A DNA stretch of 64,000 bases from contig CM055318.2 of NCBI GenBank assembly GCA_029255685.2, positions 15,567,001 through 15,631,000 on the forward strand, read 5' to 3'. Positions within the stretch are counted from its first letter, which is position 1; the number at the start of each line of letters is the position of its first letter. The notes below the pieces were generated by a model, which saw only the letters and a program-made list of their open reading frames with translations, was not told where the DNA came from and ran no database searches. The DNA comes from Silene conica (lineage: Eukaryota; Streptophyta; Magnoliopsida; Caryophyllales; Caryophyllaceae). Below are positions 33,856 to 45,129 of the stretch, in pieces. A program made the position numbers and the translations under genes.

Positions 33856-36330
33856 TTCCAAACTGGCTTCGCGGAAGTTTGAATTTCTTAAAGTTCGAAC
33901 GTTGGCAGGCCCTTCTATGTCCTTTCCATAAAGGGATTTAGCAGCATGCCTGAAAACAGTTCCAGCATAACCACCAGAACTTCCATTAACCTCATAAAGA
34001 TGCCCATCATCTGTAACATTAATTAATCAACCTAAAATTTACTAAAACTGCAAAATAAGCAATAAGTGACTTGGTAATTGCCTTACTAGGCTGAAAAACA
34101 CAGTTACAGGCAATAAGCACTCTTTAATTACCTGTATTAGTTCTAAAACCTCCCCAGATGTCAACACAGAATCCACCTCAGTAATGATGCGTGCCTATTT
34201 TATGATGTCTTACATCTATTTTTACACGCATTTGGTCGCTCATTTACTATGTTTTAGCCCTTTTTTCCCAACAATTGTGCACTTTCGTATTTTTATGCTC
34301 TTTTGCAGATTTATGCGGAAAAGGGACGATTCTATACCAAATTTATGCCCTCGGGACTTTTTATGACTAAGGACAAGAAGGAACGAAGCCTAGCGCATAT
34401 TTCAAGGCCTAAAGATAGTTTTTACAAGCAAAGAATCGATCCACGACATTGCAGCCTGTTTTAAATGGCTATATCTCGAGTTCTAGAGCTGATAATGGAT
34501 TGATTCCAGTTGGAGGTGAAAGCTTATCCTCTTAGCTTTCCAACGCCGCGAGAATCGCTTGATTTCGATAAGTAACGAAGAAATGGCAGCTGTTTTAAGA
34601 ACGATGCGCGCTGCAGTCCCGACAGTTGGTCGACCGACCAACAAAGTAGGTCGATCGACCAGGTTCCTATTGGAAAAGCCCAGAATTTGCCTGAAGCCCA
34701 GAAATTGCATAAAATCCGTAAAGCGGTCGACCGACCGAAAATATTGGTCGACCGACCACAGCGCAGTCCCCGAAGTTTCCGAAAAGCCCATACAAGTGTC
34801 TAGGTCATTAGGAAACTCTTTAATTCCGCCTATATAAGCTAATTCAGTCCCTAATTCAGAATAATCAAGTCTTATTTAGAGAGTTTTATTTAGTCTTTAG
34901 TTCAATTACAATCTTTCAATAATTCTCAACACTTTTAGTTTGTTCTTCAATCTTTCAACATTCATCAATAAAGTTTGTTCCTTTTCTGCCTTAATCCTAT
35001 TTCCGGTAATTATTCTTTTAATCTAGTTTTATTATTGTTCTTATTTTTATCGCATCCGGTTTAAGTTAGAATCCCAAGCTTTATTAATTCTTGCATGTTT
35101 AGATTATCGTTCACCATGTTTTCCATATCAAATCTCGTTTTTATTATTGTTCCAGTAATCATGAGTAGCTAATTTTCATATGTTAGGATGTAGGGGATGA
35201 ATATGCGTAGGTAATTAAAATTCGAAAGACCGACTTGTAGCAGGACCACGGTCGGCCGACTGGAATAACTGGTCGGTCGACCGAGGCCGTGGTCGGCCGA
35301 CTGGAGTAGCTGGTCGGTCGACCACTCGCGTATGTTTTCTTATTTCGTCTTTTCTTGTCAATTATAATATCCTGCAATGAGACCATAAGGAGACTTGTAG
35401 GATGTTAGTAATGACCTACCCAAGATTGAGAAATACGGGAAGGGCATTGGTTTACACCTTAAGACGGATAGGTTACTCAAGGCTGAAAGGTATGTAACCT
35501 GGAATTTAGGAATCACCCTTATTGTTGACACCCAATAATTGTGAGACCTAGGAACTAATAGCATAGGCCGAAAGGAGCTATTAGGTAGCATAGATCTAAA
35601 AAGATATGTTACACCCCCTTACGCGACTGCAATACATGTTGACCTTAGGATTTATTTTACCTTAGCTATTTATTACCCAAACATCCTAGCATCCCTTTTA
35701 TTATATTTTATTCTCATCTTTTATTATTTGTTTATTTTAATCTTTGCCTTAGACTAAGTAATCAACCAATTCAAACCCCCAAAATTGTTACTTTAAACAT
35801 TCACATCAAACAATAAACATTCCCCACCTCCTTGTGGTTCGACCCTGACTTTCACTATCTATTGTTAAAGTTAGGAATTATAAATTTTATCTTTGGTACC
35901 CTCAACGACGGGCATCAAGTAACCTGTAAATCACGATTCAGGACATCTCCATCTTCATATTCCATTTTAAATACGAAATTGTCTCTAGCTAGCAGCCTCA
36001 AGCTTCATCCAACCTGTTCATAATTCATTAATGGCTGAGAGAAAACGACAAAGAAATCAATTCACCAAGTCACATATAATATACTAAAAACCATCTAAGA
36101 ACCACACGGCCTTGACACCGTAGTCTGAAAACTTCAATCAGACAGTGTGATGTTATCAATATTACCTGAGAGATATTTTAGTGCAGAGGTAGTGCTTGAT
36201 GACAACCCCAATTGTTTGCTGAGGACTTTTTACAGATGAAATATAGAAAGATGTAGGATCCAAGAGTTTGTTGAATTCTTCACAAATAATTTTTGCAGAG
36301 GTGGTGCACAAGCTTATGTCACGGAGAAGG
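33856..36330 (-). pseudogene. NAR1: Captured fragment of NAR1/GOLLUM (cytosolic Fe-S cluster assembly factor)
   Basis: NAR1 is an iron-only-hydrogenase-like protein that passes Fe-S clusters to cytosolic and nuclear proteins. Two exons are present in gene order on the minus strand. About 36166-36330 gives SSVKSPQQTIGVVIKH plus LCTKISLR before a GT donor. 33856-34010 gives DDGHLYEVNGSSGGYAGTVF, RHAAKSLYGKDIEGP and RTLRNSNFREASLE with good splice borders. Plant NAR1 has YISSVKSPQQTIGAAIKH and GSSGGYAETIFRHAAK at the matching places. Upstream of SSVKSPQQ the TLGSY segment is in a different frame (small deletion), and the exons encoding the cluster-binding cysteines are absent. The intron between them was kept, so capture was at DNA level. 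A solo LTR later inserted into that intron. Not functional as NAR1. Confidence 0.85.
34185..35917. mobile_element. Solo LTR of an Athila/Tat-like Ty3/gypsy element
   Basis: 1,733 bp beginning TGATGCGTGCC and ending GACGGGCATCA, with perfect 5-bp target duplication AGTAA (34180-34184 and 35918-35922). Ends and length resemble the LTRs at 7466 and 17652, but the sequence is different. It contains four dyad modules of GGTCGACCGACC type at about 34627, 34727, 35251 and 35291. It is the product of recombination between two LTRs and has no coding region. Confidence 0.93.
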
Positions 36331-36544
36331 ACAAGCGTCAACATTCTTAGATTCGGATGGTGGATGGTGGTGGTCGGACACTCGAAATTATATTAATCTT
36401 TAATAAGTTCGGTTTTATGGCTTTTAATGTTTTATCTACTTGACCAAGGAATAATATCAGGTCAGCTGTAAATATTTGTGTGTAGTCACTGCTAGTCTGT
36501 TTTAATTTTGAGTTAGCAAAATGTCTTAGTGCGACGGAGTTGTC

Positions 36545-38400
36545 ATCATTTGAGCCATCGTGATACAAATTTTCGAATACAGGAGAACAAGTTCAAAATA
36601 GTTACAGTTTTCATGAAGGGAAATAAATAGACAGACAATTGAGAAACAATGGTTAAGGTGACAAAAATCATATTAAGTCTTCACACTTAGCCTACTTATG
36701 CGATCTCTACCTCCCATTCTGTTTGAGGTTAAGCAATGACACTTATTAACTCGAAATCCATATTTATCCGTAGTATGGGGTACAATTCAGGAGCCAGAAT
36801 AGGTGAGGGTAATTGAGTCGAATATCAACCCAAACTACATTAGGCTCATTTCAACGCCAAGATAACAGACTTAAGAAGCATAGAGCATTGTCTTAATGAT
36901 TTTTAAGTGTTCCCCTCATTCGATTTATAACTTTTTAATTTAGATATTTATAACTTTGAATCAAAAAATTGAATAGAAGATGCACATCCACACGGAACAA
37001 GTACATAACTTAAATATAGCAATATAACAATAACGATAGTCGAGTCTAATTAACTAGTCTGAAACACATTTCAATTGAAAAAGGGGAAGTTACTGAAGCT
37101 CACCTAGGTTCAGCAAGATGAACTTGATCACCACATTTACGACAAGCCTTGTTAAACTCACCAATTGAATTCCCATCTGATTTTACTATAAAATGCTACC
37201 GTTTCCTACATACTGGCTGTCCATTCAATCCTACACACATTCATTAGCATAATCTCTTTGTCCTAATTATTTGTCAATTCTAACGGTCATGAATCGCGAT
37301 AAAACAACGATGTTTGAAAGACTTGCATGACCATTACATGTTTATCTTAAACATACAACAAAATAGCCTGCATTTCAGGCCCATCAAATAAATTACGTTC
37401 TCTTATGAGACCGTCTTAATTTGCGGTTGTCACAGCTGAATTAAACAAAGATGAGAATAAAATAAGATTGTGAGAGAATTATTTGAGCAATTGTGGTACA
37501 AATTTTCTAATACAGGAGAACATGTTCAAAATATTTACAGCTTTCATGAAGGGAACTAAATGGACATACAATTGAGAAACAATGGTTAAGGTGACAAAAA
37601 TCATATTAAGTCTTCACACTTAGCCTACTTATGCGATCTCTACCTCCCATTCTGTTTGAGGTTAGGCAACGAAACACATTAACTCGAAATCCATATTTAT
37701 CCGTAGTATGGGGTACAATTCAGGAGCCAGAATAGGTGAGGGTAATTGAGTCGAATATCAACCCAAACTACATTAGGCTCATTTCAACGCCAAGATAACA
37801 GACTTAAGAAGCATAGAGCATTGTCTTAATGATATTTAAGTGTTCCCCTCATTCAATTTACAACTTTTTAATTTAGATATTTATAACTTTGAATCAAAAA
37901 ATTGAATAGAAGATGCATATCCACACGGAACAAGTACATAACTTAAATATAGCAATATAACAACGATAGTCGAGTCTAATTAATTTCAATTGAAAAAGGG
38001 GAAGTTACTGAAGCTCACCTAGGTTCAGCAAGATGAACTTGATCACCACATTTACGACAAGCCTGATTAAACTCACCAATTGAATTCCCATCTGATTTTA
38101 CTATAAAATGGTACCGTTTCCTACATACTGGCTGTCCACTCAATCCTACACACATTCATTATCATAATCTCTTTGTCCTAATTATTTGTCAATTCTAACG
38201 GTCATGAATCGCGATAAAACAACGATGTTTGAAAGACTTGCATGACCATTACATGTTTATCTTAAACATACAACAAAATAACCTGTATTTCAGGCCCAAC
38301 AAATAAATTACGTTCTCTTATGAGACCGTCTTAATTTGCGGTTGTCACAGCTGAATTAAACAAAGATGAGAATAAAATAAGATTGTGAGAGAATTATTTT
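36545..38400. repeat. Tandem duplication of about 0.93 kb inside the CACTA element
   Basis: Copy 1 is about 36545-37480 and copy 2 about 37481-38400, well over 90% alike by eye. Each contains an exon-like stretch on the minus strand (about 37105-37215 and 38037-38150): QPVCRKR, HFIVKSDGNSIGEF, ACRKCGDQVHLAEPR, then a GTGAGC donor. Copy 1 has a TAG where copy 2 has Tyr. The CxxC suggests half of a zinc ribbon. The host gene of origin is not recognised. Confidence 0.85.
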
Positions 38401-39235
38401 AAGACGTCTTAAGCATTTTAAGACGTCTTAAGCAAGACCTACTGCAAATAAATTAATCGTTCACATATCTTCTAAAGCATCATAGAGACTTACAGAGAAT
38501 TATGAAAGCGAGAACAATGATGTAACGGTATATGACAGCCACCAGCAGAGCACTTGATAACAGTTGTATCAATCGTCAGGACCAGCAATGTTGTGATCAA
38601 CAACAACCCACATTACACACACAAAATAAAATATATCATTTACATAAGTAAAAAATTCTTCAGTAGGTTTTTATACATATTTTCAGATTGGACATTACGC
38701 TTACTTTATTTCATCACTTTGCTGATGGTATAAATTGCTACTTTCAGAGAACAAGTACTCTGATATCTAAATCGATTATCAACCGAAATAATTCAAGCAA
38801 TATAAATACTACTTACTATTATTCAAGTAACAAGTTACAAAAAAATCGTTGATTAAATTGGCTATAAACTGAAATATAAGTAAGAAGAGAGGAAATTACC
38901 TATAAACTGAAAGGAGACAAGCAGGGACGAGCTACTTCAGTCAATTGGAGCAGACGACAACCGCGTGAGATTGTCGCAAGCGAAGTCGATGAAGGTGGCC
39001 GGAGGTGAAAGAAAACGAGGTTTGCAATTTTGATGATTAGGGTTCTAATTTTGATGAACAATGTCTGCGATTAAGATTTTAATTGAACTGTTTTGGGTTT
39101 TATTGATTCTCAGTGTTACGCGGTTTTCATAACTTCCAATTTTTTTTCGGTTGGTAATGAAAATTTATTTTGCGGGTTATTAAAAATTTCGTGTATATAA
39201 ATTATTCGAGTTTTAAAAATTTCAAAAATATATAG

Positions 39236-39475
39236 TTACGGTTCTACAAATCAATCGTCGCCTTGTTTTTAAATAGTTTTGGCTACGGTCATTACCTACA
39301 ACCGTAGCTTTTTATTTTTCTAAAATAGTTTTGGCTAAGGTTACTACCTACAACCGTAGCGTTTTTAGTTTTGGCCACGGTTGTTTGAAAACAACCGTAG
39401 CCATTATAAAAGCCTATTCTCAAAATTCTTACGGCTACGGTTATTAACTACAACCGTAGCCATAAGTGCTTGCCA
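39236..39475. repeat. Right subterminal repeat array of the CACTA element
   Basis: Four units of TTGGCTACGGTTnnnACAACCGTAGCC, matching the left array in inverse orientation. Confidence 0.85.
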
Positions 39476-39496
39476 AATGTCATTTCTCTACTAGTG

Positions 39497-40143
39497 ATAG
39501 CGTGTGTATAAGTTATGGTGGTCATGATGAAGATGAAGTGTTCATACGGATTTTCTGAGATTTCAGAAAAATGTTATCATTTTTAGTTTTGATGTGGCCC
39601 TGTCAAAAATTTGGTACCGTATATTCACAATTTTCGTATGTGTTGCTTGGTGACTGTGTACGATTTTCCTGTGTTTAATAGTTGATTAAAATGTAATTGT
39701 GTTTGAATATGTTATTCGGGTCTTCAATTAGGTGTGTTGTATGTGTTTATATGTGTTTGTATGTTGCACTAATTACTGTCCTGTAATTTATGAGAAATCA
39801 TTTGACTTGCTTAAGTAGTTTTGTAGTTTTTCAGTAAATGTTGATAGTTTTCTGACTAATGTAACCCTGTAATATCATACAATGTAAAGTACTCAGCCAA
39901 CAATGCCCGTTGCCTGACACGGGCGTACCCAAAATACGGAGCATTACGGCCTGCAAGCCCTACAACCATCACAGATGGCGTCAAAATAATGCCACATCCG
40001 GCAAACTAATTACAGTACGTTAGAGTTAAAGGCCATTACACCGGCCATGCTACACCAACCAAAACGAGTCAAGTCCCAACATATTTAACAAGGCCATAAC
40101 ATTGGCCGCCCAAAAAAAGACATACTCCTAAGATTCAGTAATC
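39497..40143. other. MULE sequence between the CACTA element and the minus-strand gene
   Basis: AT-rich, probably including the 3' UTR of the gene ending at 40144. A 35-bp stretch at 39871-39905 is identical to 42253-42287 in an intron of that gene. Confidence 0.6.
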
Positions 40144-43100
40144 CTACTTCCCCCCAACAACTTTCCTTCCCCTCCCGCGGGTAGTAGGCTGACTGGGCAT
40201 GCCAATGTCGTCGATGCCTAAGGAGAAGGTTGGGGCCTGCAACATCTCAATATCAATCATCGCATCTAACTTTTCCCCGACTGCATTCCAAGCTGCAATG
40301 AACCCAGGGCTGCCCAACGCTTCTGTCCACGATCCCTGGGACTGCGATGCTTCCCCTCCCATGCTTGAAAATGACCCTGAATTCTGCTCCATTCCGTTCC
40401 CATCATCACCGCCAACATCCTTTAAAAGTCTCTTATGCAGCGCAGACACCGCGGTCAGATTCCGCCTCGTCGTCATCCAACTGCGGACCCGCACCTACAA
40501 CAAGGATGAAAATGGTTACATTTTCTGCCGAAACAGGCAACATTAAATAATGAATAAGTTGTGGAACCATATTAAGAGCTTACATCATAGAATGCTGCTT
40601 CCAATTCCTCATCTGTTGGAACACCATCAGGTAGTGGGATGGTCAGGAATTTGGTGGGAGGCTCCCTCAAAACGGGCTCTTCATCATTGCGAAGACGGTA
40701 AATGATCTTGGGTTTGCCCTTGGATATTGGGTATTTGTCGGTCTCCCAAATCCCAACCCCGAAGAGGCCATGGTGCCCGTAAGCCTCCACCTCCTGGCCA
40801 ATGCGCTGCCACAATCTTTCATATGTCCAATGGCGAACTAATGGCATAGTCGTCTTTTCCGGGGCTCCCCACCAAGTCAGACGATGGAAATACATCATCT
40901 GCAGGAACATCAAACAGCCTCCAACACTTTTGGAGCCGTGGGTGCGCCAGGACTTCACTGCCGTGTTTAGGCGCTAAAGGACCAAGGAACACCAATCGTA
41001 ACTGGCAATGGCGTCCACGTCTTCCACCGCCTTAATAAGGCGGAAGTCCATACTATTGTGCACCCGTGGTGCCAAAAACGTCCCCATAGCGAAAAGAACA
41101 AACAACTTTTTAAAATCTGGCCCCCCATCGGCCAGCCCCATTATTTCTTGCCTAATGCTTTCCAACGGCAACTCACCGTTTCCGGCTATCCTGAACTTAT
41201 GCCTCCAAACTTGTGCCAGAATCAGGTCAGCCCTTGCCTCTATTGGTTGGTCCGTACATGGTAGCATGAATGCGTTGTATACGTCATCTTTTGTTAAGAC
41301 AAATTGGTGGTGCCTGTTGTATAGGAACATGCGAGAGGAGGGATCATACTTGCTTAATAACCAATCCCCCATTTGATGGTAAAAGGCATTCGTCTTGAGT
41401 TGAAGTAGACCACCAAACCCTATATCTTCAACATCTTTCATCTGAGCTTCACTTAATACGGAAATGAGATTGAATAACGGTTTTGGTGATCCATGCCCAC
41501 TAACCTCCTTCTTTTTCCTACAACACAATGTACGTACATATTAACAAGAGCATCATATATGGAAGAACTTGGCAACATAAAACGGAAACGCAATGTACAC
41601 ATATTCAAACACAAATGTATACTACAAAACAATACAGAACATAAAACACAAATAGAAAAAACTAGATCAAATATCCGTAGCATATTCAATAATGTTAACA
41701 GCAACCACTAATTACATAATACTCAAATATGATAACCAAAACTAAAAACCAGTTGTTCACCAAAGATTTAAAAATGTACGTCATAATAATGAAGTCAACA
41801 TTATTGGAAATACTTGGTAACAGAAGAACAGAAAAAAATGTATGCACATATCAGCAGAAATGTATACATGAGAACAATACAGATCATAAAACACAAATAT
41901 GGATACAACTACCCATATCAAATATCTTCCCAACAGCAAAACAGAAAAACAATGTAAACTATTATAACAACAATGAACCCATTAAAACACTGTCAAACAT
42001 AATAGAAGAATATGGAAACAACCATTACACATAAAATGTTAACAACATCAACCAAGTACATAATACACAAATATCATAACAAAAAAAAAACAGTTGTTCC
42101 CCAAAGATTATAAAATGTAGGTCTTAGTAATGAAGTCAACATTATTGGAAATACTTGGTAACAGAATACAGAAGAACAATGTAAGCAAATGTAAACAGAA
42201 ATGTAGACATGAGTACAATACAGAACATAAAACACAAATATGGAAACAATCAAATATCATACAATGTAAAGTACTCAGCCAACAATGAAGACATAAAAAC
42301 AATGTCAAAAAACGAATATGGAAACAAATGTTACACACAAAATATTCATAACTCATCCAATAATGTTAACAGCAGACAACAACAACATAATACACAAATA
42401 ACATAACAACAACGAAAAACCAGTTGTTTACCAAAGATTATAAAATGTAGGTCATATTAATAGAGTCATCATTATTGGAATAACTTGGTAACATAAAACA
42501 GGCAAACAATGTAAGCAATTTTGAACATAAATGTATACACGAGAACAATACAGAACATAAAACAGAAATATGGAAACAAATTTTAAAATCAAAACGTACA
42601 TTGTACATCAGTAAATGTTGACAGAAGACAACCACAACATAATACACAAATGTGACCACAAAGTATAGAAAACATTTGTTCAGTCAAGAAACAACAATGT
42701 ACGACATATTTACAAAAGAATCATTATGGAATAACTTGGTAACATAAAATAGGCAAACAATGTATGCAATTTTGAACATAAATGTATACACGAAACAATA
42801 CAGAACATAAAACAGAAATATGGAAACAAATTTTAAAATCATAACGTACATTGTACATCAGTAAATGTTGACAGAAGACAACCACAACATAATACACAAA
42901 TGTGACCACAAAGTATATAAAACATTTGTTCAGTCAAGAAACAATAATGTACGACATATTTACAAAAGAATCATTATGCATATTATGTGGTAACATAGAA
43001 TTGTGCTGACACGCATTACATAATACACAATTGTGACGACAAAGTATAGAGAACATGTGTTTTGTAAAGAAACAACAATGTACGATATATTAGTACAAGA

Positions 43101-44773
43101 ACCATTATGCATATATTGTGGTAACATAGAACATGTAACAAAATGCAAACAATTTGTTCAATAATGTTGACATTAAGGATGATCAGACATAACACGCAAA
43201 TTTGGAAACAACTATCAAAATAAAATGTACAGAGCAGCACACTCGTTACATAACACACCAAGATATAAACAAAGATATAACACACAACTACTATAACAGA
43301 TGGACTCACTTTTGAAGCCCGCTACTGTCATCCTCCTCAAACTTTCGCTTTCTTGATCCTTCCGCAACGCATCCTTCGATTGTGCAACCACCTCCAACGT
43401 ATTTGCCTTACCTTTACCCGGAGGACATGCTCAAATCCAAACAGAAGCAACATTCAGTACAATATATTCACACATAAGAAGTACGAAAGCAATCAAGTTT
43501 ACCTTTCGTACCTTTTGTTTCCGTATTTGTATTTTTCTCTGGTATTTTTTTGCCCACCATCACTGCCAAATTAACAGCCCTATCAACAAGATCTTCATCA
43601 GCGTTCTCATCACTGTCATCACCGTCTTCCTCCGACTCTTCCTGCTCATCCTCTTCCTCCCCATCCTCTTCCTCCCCATCCTCTTCCTGCCAATCCTCTT
43701 CCTGCTCATCCTGCTCATCCTCTTCCTGCTCATCCTCTTCTTGTACGGCATGAGATTTACCTTTCCCCTTACTGGTAGTAGGGACAACAAATGTCACCTT
43801 CCTTTTTCTCCCACTCTGTGCAGGAACGGTTTCATCTTCTGCCACTTTGGTGGCTGCAGCCTTTCCTCTCCCCCTTCCTGCCATTTTTTTCATCTTTGAT
43901 ATGGTTTCGTCTTCTGCCACTTCGGCGGCTACAACCTTTCCTCTCCCCCTTCCAGCCATTTTTCTCATCTTTGCTATGGTTTCTGTTTCCTCAACCACCT
44001 CCATTGTCACAACATTTACTTCCCCTACCAGTTCAATATCAGAATATTAGGTTACCAAAATATCATACACAAAACAATCTATGACAACAGGGAAACAATG
44101 TACGCAATTTTAAACAGAAATGTATACACGAGTACAATGCAGAACATAAAACAGAAATATGGAAACAATATCAAACGTACAATGTATTACATTATTAGAT
44201 GGGTTATGAACATTTTCTTTGTAATAGTTGTTTCTATATTCGTTTATTATGTTTAACCAAAATACAAAATAATTACAAAGTATGTTACAAAATACTAAAT
44301 AATTAGCATTTTACGAAATAAAGCAAAGTCAAAATTCCAAAACCCTAAAAACCCAAAAACAACATGCAATATGTATATACATAATGTACCACGACATCAA
44401 CAAAATTTCATTATTATCAACATTCAAACTCATTCATCTGGACATACAATATAAAACCCAGAAAAATCAATTAAAAACTTGAAAAATCTAATTACAAACT
44501 TGAAAAATCTAATTACAAACCCAGAATAAATTTAAAAACTTCATTAGTATACATAATAATGTACCACGACATGCAATATAAAACCTAAAAAAATCAATTA
44601 AAAACCCAGAAACCCATAATCAATTTAAAATCCTCAAATCAGAAACCCAGAATCACAAACCCAGAATCAATTAAAAAACGTCATTACTATCAACAAACCA
44701 TACCTTCATCAGAAGCTTTTGACGAAACATTCCTTTTAACAGGAGCACGTCTTGCACTTTGCTTTTTTACCAT
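40144..44773 (-). pseudogene. Plant-mobile-domain-like nuclear protein, five exons, one in-frame stop
   Basis: Exons are 44704-44773 (ATG), 43503-44024, 43310-43406, 40584-41517 and 40144-40494. Borders are GT-AG, phases agree throughout, and the sum is 658 codons including the end. The N-terminal part has two AGRGRGK AT-hook-like motifs (KKMAGRGRGK and RKMAGRGRGK) and a Glu/Asp run of about 60 residues. A basic RKRKFEEDD patch follows. The fourth exon has a conserved globular region: FGGLLQLKTNAFYHQMGDWL, FVLTKDDVYNAFMLPC, KLFVLFAMGTFLAP, YDWCSLVL and SVGGCLMFLQMMYFHRL. It is of the type found in many transposon-carried plant proteins related to plant mobile domain/DUF1985. A TAG at 40974-40976 interrupts the fourth exon; everything else is open. 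The tail ends TTRGRGRKVVGGK. It lies inside the MULE, so it is probably a passenger gene. Function unknown; DNA binding is inferred from the AT-hooks. Confidence 0.75.
41560..43200. repeat. Diverged tandem repeats in intron 3 of the plant-mobile-domain-like gene
   Basis: A unit of about 250-340 bp recurs at least five times. Landmarks are ATTATTGGAAATACTTGGTA (41795, 42143, 42470, 42724 in variant form) and ACAATACAGAACATAAAACA (about 41629, 41876, 42217, 42545, 42797). Another partial unit is in intron 1 near 44087-44170. The array makes this intron about 1.8 kb long. Confidence 0.75.
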
Positions 44774-45129
44774 TTTTGTTCTATTTATTTTCTTTTTTGT
44801 TAGATTTGAAGGCTAAAATAACAATAATGTTGTTACCATAGAGGAGAAGAAGAGAGAAAATGGTTGTGTTTAAGAGAGAAGAAGAAAGAAATGGGATTAT
44901 GGGAGTTGTACCGTGTTTAAGAGAGAAGGAGAAAGAATAAGAGGGGACTGTTTTGGGAAGTGGGGGAGTTATGAGGGGGGCAAATTTTTCAAACCCATCA
45001 AATCACATTAAATGCTTGTGTTTACCCATATACCCAAATACACGAATCTGGTAAGTATTCGCCCCGTCGCAAACTTGCGACGGGTATCCCCGTCTTAAGT
45101 AAAACGGACACTCATTTTATAGAGATAGA

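Larger units (their letters stand above)
32083..39496. mobile_element. CACTA (En/Spm) element with captured host gene fragments
   Basis: The ends are CACTAGTACAGAAATGACAT on the left and the inverse of CACTAGTAGAGAAATGACAT on the right, one mismatch in 20. The 3-bp target duplication ATA is perfect (32080-32082 and 39497-39499). Subterminal regions carry many TGGCTACGGTT/AACCGTAGCC units. No TNP1/TNP2-like protein is seen, so it is non-autonomous. The interior holds NAR1 exons, a tandemly duplicated exon-bearing unit and a solo LTR. Confidence 0.95.
31492..45111. mobile_element. MULE-like element carrying a plant-mobile-domain-like gene, split by a CACTA element
   Basis: The terminal regions are inverted: TACCCGTCGCAAGCTTGCGA at about 31516 against TACCCGTCGCAAGTTTGCGA on the minus strand at about 45089. 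Flanks TCCTTTTAT (31483-31491) and TCATTTTAT (45112-45120) match at 8 of 9 positions, the 9-bp duplication of the Mutator superfamily. Removing the element rejoins the Helitron 5' end in register with the copy at 59934, which independently supports the borders. Without the CACTA it is about 6.2 kb. No MURA-type transposase was found. Confidence 0.72.

Noticed and set aside
40199-40546. 115-codon plus-strand frame
   Set aside because: Antisense of the last exon of the minus-strand plant-mobile-domain-like gene.
43550-44084. Ser/Pro-rich plus-strand frames
   Set aside because: Antisense of the acidic Glu/Asp tract and AT-hook region of exon 2.
31492-45111. Idea that 31492-45111 is one giant gene-capturing Helitron
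   Set aside because: The borders are inverted repeats with a 9-bp duplication, and the Helitron ends lie outside them.
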